A stretch of 64,000 nucleotides of DNA, from assembly GCA_029582265.1 (NCBI GenBank), contig CM055819.1:5373855-5437854 (forward strand). Direction: 5' to 3'. The translations under genes were made by a program, and so were the position numbers. Under the pieces are notes generated by a model, which worked only from the letters and a program-made list of their open reading frames with translations, was not told the DNA's origin and searched no databases. This document shows, piece after piece, positions 12,801 through 22,400 of the stretch; position 1 is the stretch's first letter; every line of letters begins with the position of its first letter. The stretch comes from Zoroaster sp. YZ-2022. Lineage: Eukaryota; Echinodermata; Asteroidea; Forcipulatida; Zoroasteridae.

Positions 12801-13967
12801 AAAGCCTCAAATCTTATATCAATTCAATCCATTGTGTATGTGGAGGCACAGTCCTGATAGCCAGGGCTTGTATTGGAGTGCCTTAACCAGTTCGCGTCGG
12901 AGGCCGTGTATACACGCACATTTTTCTTTGGACAGCGGATCGGAGAGCGTCTAAACATGCCACAGGATTCTCGGGAATATTTGTATAGATTCCCGGTCGA
13001 CGTGGCAACAAGCCATAAGCATATGGTGGAAGACGCGGTCTACCCGGTCACGCTCTGGTGAGCACCATTGTTCGTGTTTGTGCGGTAAAAATAAACCCGC
13101 CACGGGGGTTCGGAAAAACTTTTTTATTCCCGGTGCGAACTGGTTAAACATAGTAACATTGGAATTTGTATATCTTTGAATTGTTCTCTTGTGAGTTGTG
13201 TTAAACATGGTATTCAAGTAAAAAGCCCATAGAATCATAGAAATCTGTGCGGTTTTGTAGTTTTTAATTGACTCCTGCTTATTTTGTATTCTTGCAGGTT
13301 GGTTTTGGACAATGGAATTGGAATAGGAGAAACTAGTTCATCATTCATGATCGATACGACGCCCGCATCACTGAGTCGGAGTATCACAGGAGGTCGTGAC
13401 CCGGGTCAGGTGTCGCTGGGCAAGAGAGGAGCAGAATGGAATGGAGATGACGATGAAGGCATTGATGATGAAGAGGATGGCGATGAGATTGCAAAGATGG
13501 GGGAGAAATCCCTCAAGGAACTCGTCAGTGATGACAAGGATAACGAAGATGATGATGCTGCTGATCATCTTGAGGATGAAACAAACAAATCTAAGAAAAC
13601 CAAAAAACGGAAATCAAAGGAGAAACTTGAAGAAACTGCGGCATCCACACCAAATATCAAGAGCCCTGGTGGTGTCAAACATAAAGCAACTCCAAAGTTG
13701 ACGCCAAAACTACTGCGTAGCAGACTGAAGAAGCAGAAGGCCGAGTCAATCGGAAGTGATGGCACGGTCGGGGAAGACTCGAGCGATCATGAGCAGAGCG
13801 AAGGGGTCGTAGTCCGGATAAGAAGCAAGGATGCGAGAACTTTGAAAACAAAAACGCCTAAGAAATCACCGATGACCGCCAAGAAGCGGTCCATCAAAAC
13901 ACCATCTTCCGTTAAGTCCGCCAAGAAAGCTAAAATCACTGGGTTGTCAAGGTCCCTCAGATCATAA
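857..13967 (+). CDS. TBL3: Transducin beta-like protein 3 (UTP13 homologue), 3' part of gene
   Basis: TBL3/UTP13 is a tandem WD40 propeller protein of the small-subunit processome (UTP-B) that acts in nucleolar pre-18S rRNA processing. I join exons 857-963, 3375-3513, 4602-4763, 5518-5586, 6317-6387, 6990-7146, 8139-8197, 8836-8939, 9904-9975, 11173-11331, 11802-11901 and 13298-13967. All have AG/GT borders and consistent phase, giving 622 residues to a TAA at 13965-13967. Exons 1-6 encode WD repeats with motifs such as VSGSEDCTIKIW, LATGSQDRTAKLW and SADGTIKIWAL. Exons 7-11 encode the UTP13 C-terminal helical domain (NLLHEKKYLKAIGLAI, HWNTNSKHCH, EGLIPYT). These motifs match vertebrate TBL3 as I recall it. 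Exon 12 adds a ~220-residue acidic then lysine-rich tail not expected from the vertebrate protein. The N-terminal repeats lie upstream of the window. AATAAA candidates are at 14278-14283 and 14718-14723. Identification is firm; the exact tail is predicted. Confidence 0.93.
1032..1655. mobile_element. TIR element with ACACCATGTG ends, SINE-like insert inside
   Basis: GGTTTGCGGTAACACCATG at 1042-1060 recurs inverted at about 1629-1647, bounding about 0.6 kb. The middle (about 1133-1515) is a different repeat that starts with (AAT)n and a TATAAAGCGCC motif, like a retroposon 3' tail, so this looks nested. A right-arm copy without the insert lies at 12668-12815. Confidence 0.6.
1712..1830. repeat. 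Half copy of the ACACCATG fold-back family
   Basis: It carries the family's ACACCATG end and a diverged version of the GACCGTCGTCAGGAGAA turn region. Related to copies at 3912, 6771, 7974 and 9676. Only one arm is recognisable. Confidence 0.45.
1882..2084. mobile_element. Palindromic MITE, GGGACAATATCGTCACG family
   Basis: A ~200 bp near-palindrome with an internal CAGTCACTG-type segment and a GACGATATTGTCCCTTT end. The left end is truncated. Full copies elsewhere in the window are bounded by TTAA. Confidence 0.7.
2309..2935 (-). mobile_element. TTAACCCTAAC-ended element with an expanded 44 bp terminal minisatellite
   Basis: It begins TTAACCCTAACTCCC and ends GGTTAGGGTTAA. The region at 2311-2670 is about eight tandem ~44 bp units containing CCCTAGGCCCATTTGC. 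The same 44 bp occurs once at the end of sister copies at 19585-19941 and 23209-23559, so the array is an expansion of the element's own terminus. The rest (2670-2935) matches the family body, inverted. Confidence 0.8.
2936..3297 (-). mobile_element. tRNA-derived SINE (copy 1)
   Basis: On the minus strand it has a tRNA-Leu/Ser-like head with A box TGGCCGAGCGGT and B box GGTTCGAATCC, a body and an (ATT)n tail. The tail abuts the preceding element, and the head ends 77 bp before TBL3 exon 3375-3513. Same family as 12017-12370 and 21881-22227. Confidence 0.85.
3560..3850 (-). mobile_element. MITE, TTAACCCTCCTAC family (copy 1)
   Basis: Inverted relative to the copies at 27075 and 29085. It ends GTAGGAGGGTTAA and is rich in CAGTCAAAAA/TTTTTGACTG motifs. 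It begins about 46 bp after the donor of the TBL3 exon ending at 3513. Confidence 0.7.
3912..4060. repeat. Half copy of the ACACCATG fold-back family
   Basis: A GGTTTGCGGTAGCACC end followed by the ATGATCGTCTTCATGAG turn region. One arm only; diverged. Confidence 0.4.
4174..4345. mobile_element. Fold-back MITE with a 29 bp perfect inner stem
   Basis: The outer arms, ATAGACCTTATATGCATATG and its complement, are at 4174 and 4345. The inner arms 4221-4249 and 4272-4300 are perfect reverse complements over 29 bp with a 22 bp loop. It lies in a TBL3 intron. Only one copy is seen here. Confidence 0.75.
5836..5898 (+). repeat. 15 bp tandem repeat (GCGCTTTATGTGCGT)n
   Basis: About four head-to-tail 15 bp units in a TBL3 intron. 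Because 15 is divisible by 3, several frames stay open and give spurious ORFs. Confidence 0.85.
6771..6955. mobile_element. Complete fold-back element, ACACCATGTAG family
   Basis: Left arm 6771-6850 and right arm 6876-6955 pair almost throughout. The arms end GTGACACCATGTAG and the complement. The right arm stops 34 bp before TBL3 exon 6990-7146. Half copies occur at 1712, 3912, 7974, 9676 and 12668. Confidence 0.8.
7183..7402. mobile_element. Palindromic MITE, GGGACAATATCGTCACG family
   Basis: It starts TTAAAGGGACAATATCGTC 37 bp after the end of TBL3 exon 6990-7146, and its two halves are inverted. The right end is diverged (ACTGTCACG), with TTAA lost. Confidence 0.8.
7974..8100. repeat. 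Half copy of the ACACCATG fold-back family
   Basis: It contains GATCGAAACGTCGAGTT and ends ATGTCACTGCAAAC, matching the right arm of 6771-6955. It lies just upstream of TBL3 exon 8139-8197. Confidence 0.5.
8366..8700 (-). mobile_element. Second tRNA-derived SINE, with a headless copy beside it
   Basis: On the minus strand, about 8492-8568 is tRNA-like with an A-box-like GGTGGTCGAGAGG and B box GGTTCGAATCC. Its 3' body runs to about 8366. A second, headless copy of the same body end lies at about 8622-8700, so the ~65-80 bp segment with TTCTTGCGTCGGGT is a direct repeat on either side of the head. Different family from the 2936 SINE. Confidence 0.65.
9155..9440 (-). mobile_element. MITE, TTAACCCTCCTAC family (copy 2)
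   Basis: Same orientation as 3560-3850, ending CAATAGGAGGGTAA. It has shared internal landmarks CCAAGGTATATCTAGTGCAC and CAACAGTCAGTTGACTG. It lies in the TBL3 intron after exon 8836-8939. Confidence 0.7.
9676..9815. repeat. Half copy of the ACACCATG fold-back family
   Basis: An ACCATGTCACAATCTC end followed by an imperfect GCCGTCAG...CTGATGACGGC turn. Diverged single arm in a TBL3 intron. Confidence 0.4.
10437..10758 (+). repeat. Two-copy ~155 bp tandem duplication
   Basis: CGTTCAGCACCGATCGTGGG at 10454 recurs at 10609 with one change. GGAAGTCTGTGGTCAG and GAACTCTTGTAAC recur too, with a short insertion in the second unit. Intronic in TBL3; origin unknown. Confidence 0.7.
10799..11000. repeat. 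Diverged half copy of the 272-643 element
   Basis: It shares GCCAAAGTCGTGGTAC, GAGAAGCCCGGCCAGGCC and GGCCTCCTAATCTGTCT with the 272-643 element. It lies upstream of TBL3 exon 11173-11331. Confidence 0.5.
11388..11740 (+). mobile_element. TTAACCCTAAC-ended element (family A, right end truncated)
   Basis: It starts TTAACCCTAACCTTCCC and contains the family body (TTTCCATGGTACATGTACAT, CATGCATGCAGGGAGG). It breaks off after GGGCCTAGG without the closing TTAGGGTTAA. It ends about 60 bp before TBL3 exon 11802-11901. Confidence 0.8.
12017..12370 (-). mobile_element. tRNA-derived SINE (copy 2)
   Basis: About 90% similar by eye to 2936-3297, with the same A and B boxes and (ATT)n tail. It lies in the last TBL3 intron. 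Confidence 0.85.
12390..12605 (+). repeat. Interspersed repeat, CTGTGATTTCTCAGG family (copy 1)
   Basis: It shares CAAATCTTCCTTTGCCTC and GTAGCCTGTATTGTGTCC with 15460-15665, 27485-27665 and 28825-29075. No inverted ends are recognised. Confidence 0.6.
12668..12815. repeat. Right-arm copy of the 1032-1655 TIR element
   Basis: It matches 1550-1680 closely (AGATACGAGTTGTG, CACATGGTGTTATCGC, CCACCATGCAAAGCC). The left arm is missing. Confidence 0.6.
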
Positions 13968-14372
13968 GGTATTGGCATCGGAGAATGTCGGGCAGCCGAC
14001 AGGTTGCAGTGTTGTCCCGTCCGTCATGCTTTTGACGGCCACTTATTTGTTGAAAGTAAAATTTGTCTACATTTGGGTTTGACATCTATTAGTTTACCTG
14101 TGAGGGTAGAGGTTGATATTGTGTTTAAAAAAGTCTCCGAAGCGATATGGTGGCTCAGGGCTGTATACTCTCCAGGGAGGCAGGAGAGAATATTTTGGGA
14201 ATGATAAATTGGACCAGTGACTAGGGTTAATTATTTAAAGCGTAATGGGGACATTGTTTGAAATTTATATTATAAGAAATAAATATTACCATTTTTTTTC
14301 CCAAGATTTTGAATGATTTGGTGGGTTGATGGTATAACAGATGGGACATGCACCATGGATTTGACAGAGCCC
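13968..14372 (+). other. Probable TBL3 3' UTR
   Basis: Sequence after the TAA with no ORF of note. The first AATAAA is at 14278-14283; a later one at 14718-14723 follows a MITE insertion. The cleavage site cannot be placed. Confidence 0.55.
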
Positions 14373-14599
14373 TTAAAGGGACAATATCAACACGCTCAGA
14401 GCAGACTTTCAACAGGGCATGGAATCAGTGTCCCAGTTTTAAGATGAACACAATGACTGAAAATTACTGGCACGTTTATGCAGCAGCAACGGTAAATATG
14501 ACCTTATCATGTGAGGGTGTTATTTTCAGTCACTGAGTTAATCTAAAATTAGCACTCCGATTCCATGCCCTGTTGATCATGACGATATTGTCCCTTTAA
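14373..14599. mobile_element. Palindromic MITE with TTAA at both ends
   Basis: TTAAAGGGACAATATCAACAC at the left and GACGATATTGTCCCTTTAA at the right make this the clearest full-length copy of the GGGACAATATCG family. The TTAA duplication suggests piggyBac-type or another TTAA-targeting transposase in trans (inference). Confidence 0.85.
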
Positions 14600-15459
14600 T
14601 TATGGTCTGTGTACACCCTGTTGTTACGGGTTATTTTACATGTACATTTATATACATGTCCGATGGTAACGATGTATGTATGAATTAATTAATGTAATTA
14701 TGAATGGAATCAAATGGAATAAAACTCAAGGTACGAACTGTTTTTGTTAAGTAAACTCTTTAAATAAACTTTATTCGTCTTTTTTTTTCTCTAAAATTTA
14801 ATCAATTCTTATGTATTTACATATATAAACCATATTATTCAATCTGTCATTCGTTACATCAGCTTGGAACTAAGTTTTATAAGGCTTTGAATAGTGAAAA
14901 AAATGTCCATCTAGGATAAAGGTTACATCATTGGTAATTACCAGATTATAAAAATTAACATATCGTTGTGTGCAAGGAAGGACGTTAAGACAGATTAGGT
15001 TAAGCGTGCGCTTACGTCCTTTTACCGGGCACGCGACAAAATTATTATCTATAAACTTGGTACACATATCAATCATACTGAGAAATGAGTTTCTCTGAAG
15101 TGCTTTTTTTCATAATAGAGAATTGTAAAACATAAACATGACAAGTTCTTCATTTTCTTTTTAAAAAAACGTGAGCACTTTTTGTGATGAAACTTTCAGG
15201 ACTTAATTTTATGCATAACAGCAAAAGAAACGTCACCCCTAAAAATATTTATTATTTTCATTTTATAATTAATATAATTTGTTTAATGAAGAATATTATG
15301 AGTATGGAGTGTAACACAAACACAATCACAATGTGGCAAATTTGGTTGACCTCAAAATTCGTCATGCATGACGTCTGAGGACACATAAGCTAAACACGTT
15401 CTCAGACTTATCAACATTTAGGGGGTGACGTTTCTTTTGCTGTTATGTATATATTCAAG

Positions 15460-15665
15460 CCTGTGATTTCTCAGGTTTTTTTTTTTTTTACAAATCTCCC
15501 TTTGCCTGAAAATTTTCTTGAAAGAAGAGAAGTAGCCACCAAGGAAAGAAAGAAGTAGCCTGTATTGTGTCCAAACCTGTAGTCTGCAAAATCCTCCAAA
15601 ATTAAACACCCAGGAGGTTCAGTGGGCTTTGTCCTCTAGACCAAAGGGAGACCCAGGCCCCCTAC
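15460..15665 (+). repeat. Interspersed repeat, CTGTGATTTCTCAGG family (copy 2)
   Basis: It shares CTGTGATTTCTCAGG, GTAGCCACCAAGGAAAG and GTAGCCTGTATTGTGTCC with copies 1, 3 and 4, plus a GTCTAGACCAAAGGGAG-like end that is also seen inverted in copy 4. Confidence 0.6.
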
Positions 15666-16150
15666 CAGAGGATTGAAATGAATGTTCTCTACCATAAACC
15701 AATGTTGTACCCTTCCCTTGACCACTGAGCGGACAGTATACAAATTTGTATTCACTACTTACTGCTAAACCTGCTGCGTTCTTCTCATCCTCCATGTTTT
15801 TTATTCTTTATATTTCTCAAATCAAGGAAAATGTGAAGATGTGCCTGAAAGGGACCGATTTAACAAGTTAAGAGTACAGAATTATCAGGAGGTAATTTAA
15901 TATTTGTTCTAAAGCATGCCTCAAAATCCATTGGGAACATTCTTTTCAGTGCATTCCCGAGAGGAACTTTCAAGTGCTTACACTGGGTAAAGCAGCTGTT
16001 CCGTATGGGTCCACCAGGTTGGGGCAAATTTTGTGATATGGTGTCCTTGTTATGTAGGTAAATGTACCATTCATTATCCTTATTATGAGTGCACATTCTC
16101 AAATTAGAATGAAATCACTCTATGACTTGAATAGGAAGTTACATTAACAT

Positions 16151-16387
16151 CAACCTTCCCAAATCCTCTTTGCCAAAGTGAAGGATTTTGGAGGATTGAG
16201 GTTATTAGGCATACTTGCCTTTCCATGGTACATGTACATCCATGTTTGTTGTAGTGATTGCAAGGTCAGTGCACACTGTTTATTGCTCCATGCATGCAGG
16301 GAGGGTCCCTGGCCATATACATGTCATGTGCTTGCTTTACTACTGGATTCATGTGTAAGCAAATGGGTCTGGGGGTTAGGGTTAATG
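16151..16387 (+). mobile_element. TTAACCCTAAC-ended element (family A, internally deleted)
   Basis: It contains the family body from CAACCTTCCCAAATCC to GGGGTTAGGGTTAA. The left TTAA is degenerate, and short internal deletions are visible relative to 19585-19941. Confidence 0.75.
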
Positions 16388-17342
16388 TTAATAAATGGTA
16401 TATTTACCTACATAACAAAGGACGCCCCAATCTGGTAGAATTACCCATATATTCACAATGAACGTACTTGTCTTACAATGTTCCAAATAGAATGTTCCTG
16501 AATCAAGCGTTTCTGAGTTATACTCCCGTAATTGGTTACCGGCTGAAATTTCACAACCATGTATTTTGTGTTGATTTAATTGGCTGGTTTCCATTTTTTT
16601 TTTTAATATAGTTTTTTTTTGCTTAGCAAATGAATTCATGTTAAGCAGCTTTGTTGAGTTGACTTCTGGCCTGTCGGTTGGCATGTTTTTAATAAATGAT
16701 CATTTTTTGGCACTTAACCCTTTCATTACCATTGGCGACTTTAGTCTACCAAGGTCACCACACACACACACTTAATTGGGAGTATCATGACCAGCTTTTA
16801 AAACAGCTGTATTTTTTCCCCCTTCTTCGCAGTCCATACCCATGCTATATATGGTTGGAAAGAATGATTCCTTATCTTTCTAATGGTATAGCCCAACCTA
16901 CATGTTGCTATTATAGAAATACAAGTCAATCCTTTCAATGGCCATTTGTGCTATGGAACGCCATACACTTGTGTACAAAATGCTCTCTGTATTTGTGAAC
17001 GAAGTCAGGGGAAGTAAAATAAATAAGCCGATCATTTTATATGCAATACCAATGATTTTGGTATCATATGAAAGGGAATTTTATAAGCAACAATCATTTC
17101 ATTGAATGTATCTTTCTCCAAAAAAATTCTTCATGAAGAAAAACGAGTTTAGAAAAAGTGCCTGAAAATGGATGCATACTGTTGTGCAATAATGTGTGAA
17201 TTCATGCATGACTGGGCAAACAATTCGGTAATGCAAGGGTTAAAACAATTTTTTTTATGTTGTCCAAACAACCTGTTAATGTCTAAGGCCAAAAAAAATA
17301 GTCTCTGGTCTCCTTGCATCAGCATTTTTAATTTTCCTTTTT

Positions 17343-17545
17343 TCACCCTATGAAACGATGTCCAATTGCAGCCAAAATTTCACATAGGGGTATGAAAGTC
17401 TGCCCGATTTGTGAGGCCTCTCTTTATAGCCACCATACTTTGTATATGGGAAATTTGGTCACATGCATTTCCCTGTTGGCAAAAAAAAAAAAACATGTCA
17501 CTGCACCGATTTTGAAGCTGACCTATGACCGGAAACTTTTTTTTT
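17343..17545 (+). repeat. Interspersed repeat with GAAACGATGTCCAATTGC (copy 1)
   Basis: Matches 25925-26215 (same strand) and 25405-25600 (inverted). Shared landmarks are GCCCGATTTGTGAGGCCTC, GGGAAATTTGGTC and a GACCTATGACC end. Confidence 0.6.
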
Positions 17546-19441
17546 TGGCCTTAACAAAATGTTGTCTTTTCTCTGGGCCATATATTTTTGTCTCGTGATA
17601 ATAATAAAATGAACAATGAATATTTTAACATAATTATGTTTCTTTTGTTTGATTTTCAGTCTCACATGAAAATCAAATGCTCATTTTTGTCCTTTTCCCA
17701 CCCCAGGGTTGACCTTGATAATTAATATTTGCTTTGCCCACAGAGAAAGACGACCAAGCACAATAAGCATAGCATGATTAGTTTAGTGATGGTGAGAGTT
17801 ATCAGGTAAAAACTCCACATTTCTTTCAATTCTTACTATCAACTTAATTCCTCAATTGTTTTTGTCATCTAGGGCCTACTAGCCCTTAAACAATTTTTCA
17901 CATTTCGTTAACAATACCCGAATTTTAAAATACACTCTTTTCCCAAACATGTTTCATTACCATGAGATTGGGGCAAGGTGCTGTATACATGTATAGAGTA
18001 GCATTAAAGAAGTCCAGTACCTATACACAGTTTACAGTGAATGTGTATGGTACAAGACTTTCCTGAGCTGGAGGTTACTTCAGCTTGAAGGCTCGCACCA
18101 GATACCGGCCTCTCAGTTTTGGGGAGATTCAACTTTGACCTTAGTTGGTAAGCTAGTGTGTGACGTCAAATCTATGGTACACCTGGAGTCCTTGATTGGA
18201 CTAAGACGGGGGACCAGTCTAGAGGTTACTGTATAAGTCTGCGAACTTCAAATATGCACTTGTCCAAATGAAATGCGCACTGCATTTAGCTCACACCTGA
18301 TTGAAAAGATTTGTAGGTTTACAGAAAGGGGTCTGGTCGATACTCGAACAACTATTAAAGTCAAAGTTCAGTTTTCTTGCAGCCATTAGTTTTGATGGCT
18401 CATTGGTCAGACAGCTTCTATTTCAAATCTGCCAAAATGATGACCCTTTAAATATTCATATACATATCAGAACAATGAGCTATGACCCCTCCAGCATATT
18501 GGTTATAAGGACTTGTTTGTCTGACAGGTCATTGATCCGACCGTTAGACTAATGCGCTTAGGACTTTTTATAGGAATATCAAGTGAGCTGTACTGTGTGG
18601 AAAATATATTTATATAAACTTTCATTTATCAATAAAAATCTCTTTCCTACACATAAGAAAGTTTGGAAGGATCAAGTCAGATATTAAAAATATACTTCAC
18701 ATTATACAATCACCTTATACAATCACCTTTGGTAGTGCTGATCATAAAATATGATAAAAATATCAACTGATTGTGCGTTTCTTCAAATGACCGTCATAAG
18801 TCATCGATCTAGGGGCCATGTATGAACCACTGTATCAAGTAAATATTGTTAACTGGCTGATCTGGGAAAGTTTAATTTTTCAGAAACTTTCTAACAAATA
18901 AATTTTAAAATGTTTGCGAGGAAATTAAGAGATCACACTTTTCACACATTATTCACACATTATTCACACATTATTTCTCCAAACTGAAGCAGATGTAAAT
19001 GTAGTTTCTATGAATATGATATGTGGCCCCAACCTGACAAAACTGGGAAAAACTTCCCCTGAAAAAAACCGAATACTGCCTCGAGAATAATACTGTATTG
19101 ACTGGCCACAGACGATAAAGGACTGAGTTGAAGGCAAGGTCCTTTATCGCCCGTGTACATTACCCCTAGTGCCACAACCAATCATGACAGGAAAGTAGGC
19201 TGGCCCCTGTTTATATTGAGAATCGGGCTATAATCATTATCCAGCCTTCAGGGAACCTGACTAAAGATCACAGCATGGTATAGTCCTTTCACGGCAAATC
19301 ACAAACCATTTATTCTACCCCTGCTATTCCTTACATGTGGACAGATCATACACAGTCCTCCCAACCGAGGTTGTCTTCCATTGGGTGGTGGTGGTGGTGG
19401 AGGGGAGGTAGGGTGTCTAGTTGTGGTTTCCCTGTCAGTAA

Positions 19442-22400
19442 TCAGAAGGATTGCATCCCGGTCATGTGTCTGATCTTTTCGTATGACACCCAGAAAGTCA
19501 AAGACCATGGAGCCTGAAAGAAACGCAAATAATATGAGAGTAGTTCTTGAAAGACCTCTGAGGCAAACTTCATAGAACTACTTATTAACCCTAACCTTCC
19601 CAAATCCTCCAAAATCCTCTTTGCTAAAGTGAAGGATTTTGAAGGATTGAGGTTACATGCTACATGCTCTTTGCTAAAGTGAAGGATTTTGGAGGATTGA
19701 GGTTATTAGGCATACTTGCCTTTCCATGGTACATGTACATCCACGTTTGTTGTAGTGATTGCAAGATCAGTGCTTGGGTCAGTGGACACTATTTATTACT
19801 CCATGCATGCAGGGAGGGTCCCTGGCCATGTACATGTATCACAGATTAGAAACACATGTGTGCATACATGTCATGTGCTTGCTTTACTACTGAAGGATTT
19901 AGGTTATGTGTAAGCAAGTGGGCCTATGGAGTTAGGGTTAAGCACAGAATTTTGCTTAGTAAATATTTTGACTAAGCATTATAATACAGACTGCCAGCCA
20001 TAGTACGCTCATTTAAAGTGAAAGTTTGGCTGGTCACCAAGAAAAACTGATAAGCGGCTCTTTGAAAATGGCCCCCTGTACACTTTGGGTTGACGGCAAT
20101 GTCTCCGTTTGATGTGTATTTTTTTTGTCTTCTATTCCAATGCTGAATAAGTACGGCAAAACTGACTCACAGAAACATGAACTGATTGTAACATTTAGAG
20201 ATTGCCCAATGCTATGACAAAAACCCTACTTTATGTGAATACAGTTCCTCAAACAGGATTAAAGCTGTGCCGGGTATCTGGATACCCGACCGAAACTGTC
20301 ATTACCCGGTTCCAATTACCCGTAAATGACTTTTGGAACATTTAAGCCATACCAATGGAAAGTGTCCGATTTTTTTTGTTAACAAAATGTGTGTAGGGAA
20401 TGGGGATAGTTAAGTCGTTTTTAATATCGAGGCGAGAAATTATTACAGTAAGTCCACATTTATTATGACTCTAATAAAACAAGAGAATCTTGTGTTCATA
20501 TTGGTTATATTATTTATGTGTTTTTTTCGGGTATCCGATTCCCGAAATAACCAAAAACACAAATAATCAAATGAGTATTTACCATGTTGAAAAAGCAGTG
20601 GCAAAGACCAACATTGCTCCTTCATTTTGTATACCACTTGTGGCAGACTTGTATTCGAGTCAGGAATGTTGAGTCCAAGTCACAAGTTCTTCAAAGGTGG
20701 AATCCAGATATTGGATCCAAACCACCGACATTTGACTTCAGCGATTCTGTCCCCATTGCGATTAAAATGATTAATTATTGGGAATTTTTTCACATTGAGC
20801 AATCTTCGCTGGGTTGAAGAATGGTTTATATTTATCAGTCCATTTTCCTTCCAAGGTCAAGTCCGAGTCATACAAGTCTGACTTGTGGCAACATTTTTGA
20901 GATATAGGGAATGTCACCAATACAGAGTGCTTGGTGAAACGCTCTATTGGTAATGGGGGAAAAAAAAGGGTTTTCGAGTCCTAGTGACATACCATTCTGG
21001 CCCAGATCGGGAAGAAACCTTTATACAACGTCCAGAAGCCTTCGTTCTTGACACATTTCTGTAAGCAATCCAGAGAAGAACGATACAGCAACCCACGCCC
21101 ACTCGCATCTGTAGGCTGGTTCATTACCCGTGTTTTGATCACATCAGCTGGTGTGCTTACAGAAGCCGCTACCAGACCAGAACAGCCACTAAGGAAGCCA
21201 AGAAACAATCAAATGAAACCAAGATTAACTTAAAGGCACAGTATCGTCACGATCAGAACAGACTTTCAACAGGGCATGGAATCGGTGTCCTAGTTTAAGA
21301 TGAACACAGTGACTGAAAATTACTGGCTCATTTATGTAGCAGCAACGGTAACATGACCTTATCATGTGGGGTATTATTTTTATGCCCTGTTGATCATGAC
21401 GGTATTGTCCCTTAAAAAAAAATAGCTAGTTTTCATTTAGGAAAGACTACTCTTTCCTATGAAAATTTCATGCTACTTTAACCCTCACCCCCTAGGCAAT
21501 CTGACTAGGAACCTTCCCGAATCCTCCAAAATCCATCAGTGCACTTTTAGAAACGTGCCCTTATCTTCAAAATGCACCATGCATTTTTGTTGATCTTTCA
21601 AATTCAGCACTTACGGCCCGTACTTCTTGCCAGGTAGTAATTTTGTCCCATTTGAAGAGTTGAACGTACCAGTTTCTAGCAGTGCTGATTTTCCCCCAAA
21701 AAGTGCCCCTTGGAGGATTTTGCAGGATATGGGGTGGTTAGGATTAATGAATACAGCAAATCTGAATGCATTTTTATTATTTTCTCACAAAATTTCACCG
21801 GTAAAATGATATACATTTTTTCTTGAAAATAAGAGGGTTGAGACAAACATGTTTACCAAATACCAATGTATATATGGGGTGTCGTGGCCGAGCGGTCTAG
21901 CTTACCGGATTCAAGTTCTGGTGTTAGCAACATAATGTGGGTTCGAATCACGGCCGTGACACTTGTGTCCTTGAGCAAGACGCTTAATCATAATTGCTTC
22001 TCTCCACCCAGGGGTTAAATGGGTACCTGTGAAGACAGAGTTGGTTTGCTCTATATGTGCTAGAAATGGCAGTAATTGAGCTGTATACTCCCCAGGGAGC
22101 TGAGATGGTTTCAGGAATGATTTATGAGCCTTATGAGCAGGGATAATAATATAATGCACCTTGAGCACCACTTAGTTGGTGGATACGTGCGCTATATAAA
22201 TCCACACATTATTATTATTATTATTATATAGTTAATGGGATTGGTGTAGGTTCATTATGTACTTCATTGGTAAATCATTAGGCCGAACAAAATAAATGTA
22301 TGACCTTATCATGTGGGGTATTATTTTCACTGAGTTAATCTAAAACTAGCACTCCCCGATTCCATGCCCCGTTGAGTATTGGATCGCAGCCCTGCTCCAC

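Larger units (their letters stand above)
14600..19441. other. Intergenic region between convergent TBL3 and SLC25A27
   Basis: Apart from the repeats listed at 15460, 16151 and 17343, I see AT-rich sequence without spliced or long ORFs. A TTTATT at 19309-19314 (AATAAA on the minus strand) lies 128 nt past the SLC25A27 stop and is its likely polyadenylation signal. Confidence 0.6.

Noticed and set aside
13284..13297. ATG at 13284 as start of a separate gene for the lysine-rich protein
   Set aside because: It lies in the intron just before the AG at 13297; phase and position fit a TBL3 terminal exon instead.
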